Positions 53,272-62,200 of a stretch of DNA of 64,000 nucleotides are shown piece by piece. The stretch comes from Siphonodentalium dalli (taxonomy: Eukaryota; Mollusca; Scaphopoda; Gadilida; Siphonodentaliidae), in assembly GCA_032622095.1 (NCBI GenBank), contig CP136068.1, positions 159,173,465 to 159,237,464 of the forward strand, written 5' to 3'. Numbering within the stretch: the stretch's first letter is position 1; every line of letters begins with the position of its first letter. The notes under the pieces are model-generated. The model was not told the origin of the DNA, searched no databases, and worked only from the letters and a program-made list of their open reading frames with translations. Position numbers and translations under genes: made by a program.

Positions 53272-56200
53272 CATACAAACTCTCATGATGTATGACCATT
53301 CATTTCAATAGTTTCACCTTAATTCCAATATTCTAGTCAGGGATCGATGACATTGCTCCGAGCACCCGATATCCCAATACAGATCACATCGGCTGGAAAA
53401 TTGGAATGGAAATTTATGGGTGACATCATGACGTCATGTGAAATGAGCGCCGATCTTTTTCCATTTGAGGAGCACCAATGTGAAATCAAATTCGCAGTTG
53501 TCGGATACACATCTGAGTTTGTCCGGATCGCAGTACCCAACGGGCTGGTTACAGCTAAAATAAGGTACACAAATCAGCTTTATATACCAGATAACGTACA
53601 CAAATCAACGTTGTATACTGGATAATGTTCACTATATAATTATAAAGTACACAAATCATCTTTATATACCGAGCTAAAATAATGTACACGAATCATCTTT
53701 ATATACCAGATAATATACACAAATCACCTTTGTATACCGGATAATGTTTACTGTATAATTATAAAGTACACAAACCATCTTTATATACCGACCTAATCTA
53801 AGGTACATACATCATCTCTGTATATACCGGATATAATGAGTAAAAAATAAGGTAATTAAATCTTCTTTATATACCAGATAATGTTTACTCTATAATTATA
53901 AAGTACACAAACACCCGATCCACATAGCCTTATCAGACAATATAAAACGTATTTTCGACAAAATAGCGGAGATCTCTGAAACAATTTACAACACCACAAC
54001 AGATCAACTTTGGCCGTATGTAAGTCAATTTTCATCTACTGGGTGGGTGGTCATGGGCAGGTTTGGGGTCATTCTTTAAAATCACTTCTTCGAGAGAAAA
54101 AGCGGGCTTGAAAAAACGCTCTTCAAATGTTGTTTATTTTTTGTTTTGTTTTTTTCAGTTCTGAATATCTCCTTTATTTAGTCAATTTAAATTTCTTCGG
54201 AAAAAAATCTCTTTAAAAGAATCGCTTTTATGTTTAATTTCTGAATAGTTCCGTTATTTCGTCAATATAATCATCACGACGTGTCCGTGGTCAGTTCAGT
54301 ATTATGAATTATATAACCGAATGGTGGGCTCGATGGGCTATGAGGTACACACTTAAGGATATACAGATGGTAAATAATGCCCGCAGTTAAGTATATATAT
54401 CGGATAACGCTATGTAACGCTATGTAACGCTATGTAACGCTATATAATTATGAGTATGTTCTTACACAGTAATATCGTCAGCTTCACCGATGTAACTTAC
54501 GACTTAATATCTAACGTTGATGTGCGAATATAGTCACGACAAATTTCGCTGTCGATTCGATGCGGACGGCGACAAAAGCTTTTACGAAGTCGCCCTATAA
54601 GTTATGACATGCAGACTTCACATGTTACCTATAACCAAAGTGCTATACATAGAGCAAAGTGAACTTACAACTTACAAAACTTGACATGATTATGGCATAG
54701 TACTAAGGTAGTGGTTATGCATGTCGTGTGTATACCCATGCGTCACAGGTTTATGTTTTGTAAGCATGCTAGCGTATCGTTTTTATCTCAAGCAAAAACA
54801 TGGACTGGATTCTTGACACAGGAGACACAATCACCAGCAGTCAGCTCGGAAAGATATCCTATGCAGTCCTTCCATTCACATTAACCAGACAGCCGCTCTC
54901 CTTCCTCGTCGCCAATGTTTTACCAGCTATGATCGCAGCGCACCTCGGACCACTCGTCTTTTACCTACCACTGAGCTCCGGAGAACGCATGGGGTACATC
55001 ATCACGGTGGTCCTCGCTTTCGTGTTCATGAACACTTCTGTGAATGCCATGCTACCAGCTCAGTCGGGAACGATATTAGCTCTCGGTACGTATATTTGAT
55101 GGATAAATACATGTATACCAGCTCAGTCGGGAACGATATCAGCGCTCGGTACGTATATTTGATTGATACATACATGTATACCAGCTCAGTCAGGAATACT
55201 ATCAGCCCTCGATACGTATAGTTGATTGATACATAGATGTAAACCAGCCCAGTCAGGAACGATATCAGGCCTCGGTAGGCGTATCTGGTGAATAAGTATA
55301 CGCATACCAGCCCAGTCAGGAACGCTATCAGGCAACGTTACGTATATCTGATTGATATATACATGTATACCAGTCCAGTCGGGAACGATGTCAGCCCTCG
55401 ATACGTATAGGTGATGGATACATACATGTAAACCAGCCCAGTCAGGAACGCTATCAGGCAACGCTACGTATATCTGATGGATATATACATGTATACCAGC
55501 CCAGTCAGGAACGCTGTCGGCCCTCGGTATGTGTATTTGTTGAATACCTACATTTATCTTACAATTTAGCTATTTATCCTCAAGTACACGTGTAAACGTC
55601 TAGATTTCAGATCTTGTATCCTAGATTTCAGATCTTGTATCCTGGACAGCAACAAGGATATCCTGGACGGCAACAGCGAGTGTACGTGCGTTTTGACAAC
55701 TAGCTTGTTTTCAAAACAAAGCATCTAAATAACCAATTTAAAAGCCGTAAAATGAATTAGCGTGGGCTACGAACGTAAAATAATAAATACTTATGTCAAC
55801 CAAAGTGGAAAGAATGTGGAGAGAGGACAGGACACGACCGAAAAAAGAAAAAAAAACGCACCGCAAAATGTTCCGAAATTTAAAAAGCAACACATTATTT
55901 ACAGCGCACACGAATACGGACTATTTCAACAATTCATATTGTAAACTAACTAGGGAATTCCCCACAATTTTAGTACGGTCTTGGTCAGAAGCTGCTGACG
56001 GCAATGTTTATTCGATAAAGTTCAGAAGGGAAAATGAAATAAAACTATATTTTGTTTAGGATACAAGAGCGATTACGAAAAGTCCGTACTTTCATCGCAT
56101 TTCCCATGAATTCATTTTTTTATTTAAAGAGTGATTTAGATGCGTAAAACAACGTCTGCATTTGAAATTTCTGCGTGCAGAGTACACAATGTAAATCCAT

Positions 56201-59200
56201 CGATTCTTGCAAAAGCACGTAAATTAAAAACAATATGGAATTTGAAGCAGTTAATCCAAACGAGGTATCATACGATGATCTAATGCAGCTATTTAGAGAA
56301 AATGGCGATTAGCATGATGTTGTGAGCAGAATTAATTAAACAAAAAGTTCTAAAACTAGTGAAAGCAATGTTTTAGGTGAAAGTCAGTGTAATTTTCAAA
56401 TGTTGCCTGTAGATGCCACAATCTCAGCCAGTGTTTCTGATTATTGTACTCAATTCCATTTTGGGGATGGAGAAGAAGCAACAATGCTAATAGCACAAAT
56501 GCAAGTATTTTTCAACCACTGATACTATTAGTACTGCTGCTGTTATTGCACCATAAGCAGTGAATCTGAATGTTCAGATACCTGCATCAAATTGCAAGGC
56601 ACGAACATTTGTTGATGTTCATTATTCTGAGAAAGATGACTGTATAATTAGCATGGAAAATGATTATACAGTGAAGAAAACACAACTGGTGATAATGGCA
56701 TTCAAAAGATTTTTGTCAGAGAGAAATGAATTTCAAGCTATTGAGACAATTGGCCCAATCATATGGACAATTATATAGGCATTCATTCTGTCTATAAGGA
56801 AATCTGATTATGAGCCAGACTCATTGACATCATACCACCGTGGTATTCACAGATACTTGAGGGAAAAGAAATATCATTATCGCATATGCATGGACCGTGA
56901 ATTTGAAAATTCCAGGACGGTGTTATCATGCAAGAGGAAGCAGTTGAAATAAGCTGGCAAAGGTAATCGCCCAAATACAGCGGAACCAATAACGGAGAGT
57001 GCGAAAGTTCTTCTCATGGAGAGATCAGTGCTGAGTGTTGACTGCCCCTACGGTTTAACACATCTGATGTGGTACAATAATGTTAAATTATTCGGCATGC
57101 GTACAGGAAAAGAGCAACATAGTTTGCGATGGGGTGACATTGCACTTGGGAAGGACGCGAATGGTATTGCATTTCTTAAACACAATGTAAGGACGACCAA
57201 AACCGGAACAGGAGAAAGTGCCAATACTCACCACCGAGCATTCAGTCCGAAAGCATTCGCAATCCCTGTAGTTCCAGCTACAGAATGTCCAGTTGCGGCA
57301 TCGTATTCACATCGAAGCGCCCATTGAACACTTTGCAAGCTTGATTCACCATTCTACATTCAAGTTAATCATAATCGGAAACCAGATTCACCTTTCTGGT
57401 AAAAGTCTCAACACGCATTGGCCAAAATAATGAAGAATATAGCAGAGAAAGGTGAACTTCCTGGTAGAAAGACCAATAACTGCATCCGGAAAACAACGTG
57501 CACTCGACTTCTTCATAATGAAATTACTTCTAACACAATTGCACAGCTTTCAGATTACATAAATATTGCCAGTGTGAATAATTATTCTGTTGCGTCTGTA
57601 GAAATGCAACGAAAATGTCGGATATCCTCTGCATTGCACCAACTTCTGATTCCAATGACGACAATTCGAATTCCGTTCCAACTAGAATTGCTGATACACG
57701 TGACACTGCGAATACGGCAAGTCAGAATTCGATTGTTGAAGTGTCGGGAAATACGAAATTTTGTTAACAAAGTGAATTGGACAGTCATATCCTGCATTGC
57801 CTCTTGCCACAACTATTACCATCCAAGGAAATTGCACCATCAAATATTACAATTATCCTGTCAAAAGTGACAATTTTGTCGAACACTAGAAACGTAAATA
57901 TCATCGACTCATCATTGAATCGGATTCCAGTGAAAGCGAAATTGAATATTCACATGATCTGCTTTTCTCGAAATTTTGACCAGTCACGATGTCGCTTGCT
58001 GAGAACTATGTACGTTGTGTGTTGCGCGTAATAAAATAGTTCCTGTTTTAAATTGAGTTTTATTGCATTTTTATGGGACGAATTGTAAGATAAATTGGCT
58101 ATCACCACCCTGTGTGTTTCCGAGATCCGTATTCAAATCTCGCTGCCTTCTCTGGGCTGTCCAGAGAAGGCAGCTCGACTTGAATGCGGAACTCGGAAAC
58201 ACACATGTTGGTGATATACTTTTTATTTGGGACTTTTGTCTGTCTTTCTGTTTGTTTGTTTGTTAGCAATGGGCGGGAAAACTGCCGGACGGGTCAAATC
58301 GTGACCCGACCTGACCTTGACCTTCAAAATGGTCAATTCAAGGTCAAATCGCGCCTTTCGACGGATGAAAGCAGAGGGGAAATAGTCCGGACGAAATCGG
58401 GTCACCCTGCTCGTAACCTATATTTATCAGACGATGACATTTGGTACGAATTTTGACCATAATGATGACTTACAACGCTGTTTTAATTGTTTGCACTAAC
58501 CAATTTAGGGTTATTGCTCTATGTTTATTAAGACATAGATAGTACTCATTTGGTTCCGAGTGTTAAGTTAAATAATTCACAAGAGGCGAGATACGTCGGT
58601 AAGAAACGAGTGCGCATTAGCGCACGAGTTTCCTACCTAAACGTCTCTCACCTGGAGTTAATTATTTAACGAAATTCCCGGAACTAATCAATTACTCTAA
58701 TTAGTACACTTCTGCATCAATTTGGTTCGCCAAACACCAAGAACCAAGATATGAAAGTCCCGACGTGCAGAATGGTCAACCATCAATCTAGATATATTCA
58801 GTAAGCGACGTAACATCAAGGACGTCGTAAGAAATGACATAATTCACCAGTGACATTACCATTTTGAATTAACGACGTTTTCAATGGAAATCGCGCATAG
58901 AAGTGTAATAAATAGAGAGTAATCAATTGGTTCCGAGAATTACGTTAAATAAATCTCGAGAGGCGAGAGACGTCGGTAAGAAACGAGTGCGCTTTAGCGC
59001 ACCTAAACGTCTCTCGCCTCGAGTGAATTATTTAACGTCATTCTCGGAACTAATTGATTACACTTCTGCATCAATTTGGTTCGCCAAATATGACTAAAAC
59101 ACCCATAATTAATGCATAAATGTCCCGATGCGGAGAACGATCAACAATCGAAACTTTAGTCTGGATCAGTAAGCGACGTTACGTCAATGACGTCACGAGA

Positions 59201-62200
59201 AATGACATAATTCACTAGTGACACTACCATTTTTAATTAACGGCGTGTTCAATGGAAATCGCGCATAGGAGTGTATTAATTGTTTATATTTGTTTGCCCG
59301 CACGAATATCTGAACAATGGCTCATCAGATCTCAATCTGAGTAGAATTGGGGTAGAGTCGGTTCAAGGACAGCTTAAACAAAAATCATGGTCATGTTACA
59401 TCTACTTTGGATATTCCCATTCTAGACTGTATGCAACAAGGCGGTGTGCACCGGGTAACAGCCCAACATTTTTTGAGACTAATTGATATTCTCCAGAATA
59501 TAACGTGATGTGCTGTTTTCTGTAATCACAAGTCGGAGTGAAAATGAAGAGCGTTCTATTATTCACTATGCCCCCTAGAGTTACAAGTTTCACAATCTAC
59601 AGCGCTCAGACATTGACCAATATCATAATTCATTTCAAAGAACGACTGCAGTGATCGGTGTATCACTATCAACTTAACTATCTTGATTAATTAAGTAACT
59701 TAATTAATCAAGATAGCTGACTTGATTAATCAATATAGCTAAGTTTATTAAACAAGATAGCTAAGTTGATTAATCAGGACAGTAAGTTGATTTATCAGGA
59801 CAGTAAGTCGGTTAATCAAGATAGCAAATAAAAGTGGTGTGGCGGTTCTACGCCACCGTACATATGATCAATGTGACACAAAAGTCGAGAATCACCGATC
59901 AGCTGGACATTATAAGCCAAATTTATTTACAGTGTCCAATGAAACTTTAAATGTTATCAGGTACTAAAACCGTCTGCAAAATAAAACTTGTTCGCCAGTG
60001 CAGTGTATACACCCATGATATATAGTTGTCATCGGAAGAAACCTATTTGCTCTCGATTATAACACTATCATAATAATTTTCACTTACAATATAACCACAT
60101 ATAATATTCATAATTGAGAAAGTGCATGTCATGTTGATTGCCCCCTGCTTCAGTTGACCATACTGATATAAACATGTATGCCCATTGGACTGATATAAAC
60201 ATGTATGCCCATTGGACTGATATAAACATGTATGCCCATTGGACTGATATAAACATGTATGCCCATTGAACTGATATAAACATGTATGTCCATTGAACTG
60301 ATATAAACATGTATGCCCATTGGACTGATATAAACATGTATGCCCATTGGACTGATATAAACATGTATGCCCATTGGACTGATATAAACATGTATGCCCA
60401 TTGGACTGATATAAACATGTATGCCCATTGGACTGATATAAACATGTATGCCCATTGGACTGATATAAACATGTATGCCCATTGTACTGATATAAACATG
60501 TATGCCCCTTGGACTGATATAAACATGTATGTCCATTGGACTGATATAAACATGTATGCCCATTGGACTGATATAAACATGTATGCCCATTGGACTGATA
60601 TAAACATGTATGCCCATTGGACTGATATAAACATGTATGCCCATTGGACTGATATAAACATGTATGCCCCTTGGACTGATATAAACATGTATGCCCATTG
60701 GACTGATATAAACATGTATGCCCATTGGACTGATATAAACATGTATGCCCCTTGGACTGATATAAACATGTATGCCCATTGGACTGATATATTTGTGGCT
60801 GCATTCTTATTTGCCTGATATTAAGGTGTGTTGTTATGTCATTTATTTAAAACTTTAGTTAATCATTATAACAAATGATTGTGCCATGGCGTACTCTCCC
60901 TCCCTCCCTCGCTCTCTATCTCTCTCTCATTCTCTCTCTCTCTCTATCCACCTCTCTCTCGTAAAACTAATACTACATATTATTTGATGAAATGCTTGTT
61001 TCGTGAAATGGTAAATAATTTCTAGCAGTTATTGGTACAAAACTAAAACATCCACCTCTCAAATATGTGCAAAATCCATTGGTTTGTTTTCTTTTCTTAT
61101 TGACTGTTCAGATTATATGTGACCCGCCATATCAACTCCAGTAGGAAGTCGGGAGTTTTTTTATCCTGTGCCAATGCATTCTCTTATATATGCGAGTCGA
61201 CCATAGGTCGCCTCGCATATATAAGATAATGCATTGGCCTAACAATTTTTTACAATTTTAATATTTTGTTCTTGTATTCTTTAACAATTTTATAATTTCA
61301 CCCATACAGAGCACCAGAAAAACATGAGCAGACGACACTCTTATATGTGCTTGTAATGGATGTTTTTTTATTTTATGTCCTAAAAATTGTAAGAAACATT
61401 TATTTAAAAAACACGATAAAAAATTGTTAGGCCAATGCATTCTCTTATATATGCGAGGCGACCTATGGTTGACTCGCATATATAAGAGAATGCATTGGCA
61501 CAGGGTAAAACAATCCCGACTTCCGACTGGATTTGATATGGCGGGTCACATATTCACTCCTAGAGCGGGTGGTCGCTCAATTGGTAACTGTGAACTACTA
61601 GAGTTGAAATTGAGTAGTCTGGAATCTTCCCTGGAATAATATTTCCCTGGCGCCTCTTCCAGTTCTCCAATACTTAATTCTACGTATATGGGTGAAGTAA
61701 ACACTTGCCTGAGTGTAATCATTATCATAAACATCGAATTTCATTTTAATTATGCGCAGATCTTCGACCTTGGACCTTAAACTTTAATATCATTTCCTAA
61801 TTCCCTGTCCAAGCCGGGACACGATTTTACGTGGCAGCAACATAAATGTTGCTGCCACTTAAAACAATTACGCGACAGTAACCACTTCGGATTATATCTG
61901 TAATGCATATGATTATTATCGGGAATTCAAGAGTTGTCACTGAGTAGTTACAGGCAAATTCTTCATTGCTTATGTCTTTCAGTTCTAGTCTGGATTTATG
62001 CAAAACGTGTGACGCATAGACATAATTATAGTCATTAAAGCCTCTAATCCTTATCACGGCGTTTTACGGGTGGAGTTGATCCAGAGGGTTAATTTCAACT
62101 GACAACTGTTCAGATACAGGCATAATTTAACGTCCCTGCGCATAGGTCACACATCTACCCAGATACACGAACAATTTAACGTCCCTGCGCGTAGGTCACA

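Noticed and set aside
53341-53344. Splice acceptor at TCAG|GGATCG for the Cys-loop exon
   Set aside because: It would put the exon out of phase with the preceding exon and lose the conserved Asn-Ser. The TTCTAG four bases upstream restores both.
60166-60790. CRISPR-like array
   Set aside because: Units are contiguous without unique spacers, in a eukaryotic intron. It is a simple tandem repeat.
60043-60818. Overlapping frames in both strands made of 9-residue repeats ([18 protein letters not shown])
   Set aside because: Four frames are open together over a 27-bp minisatellite, as expected by chance from period and composition.
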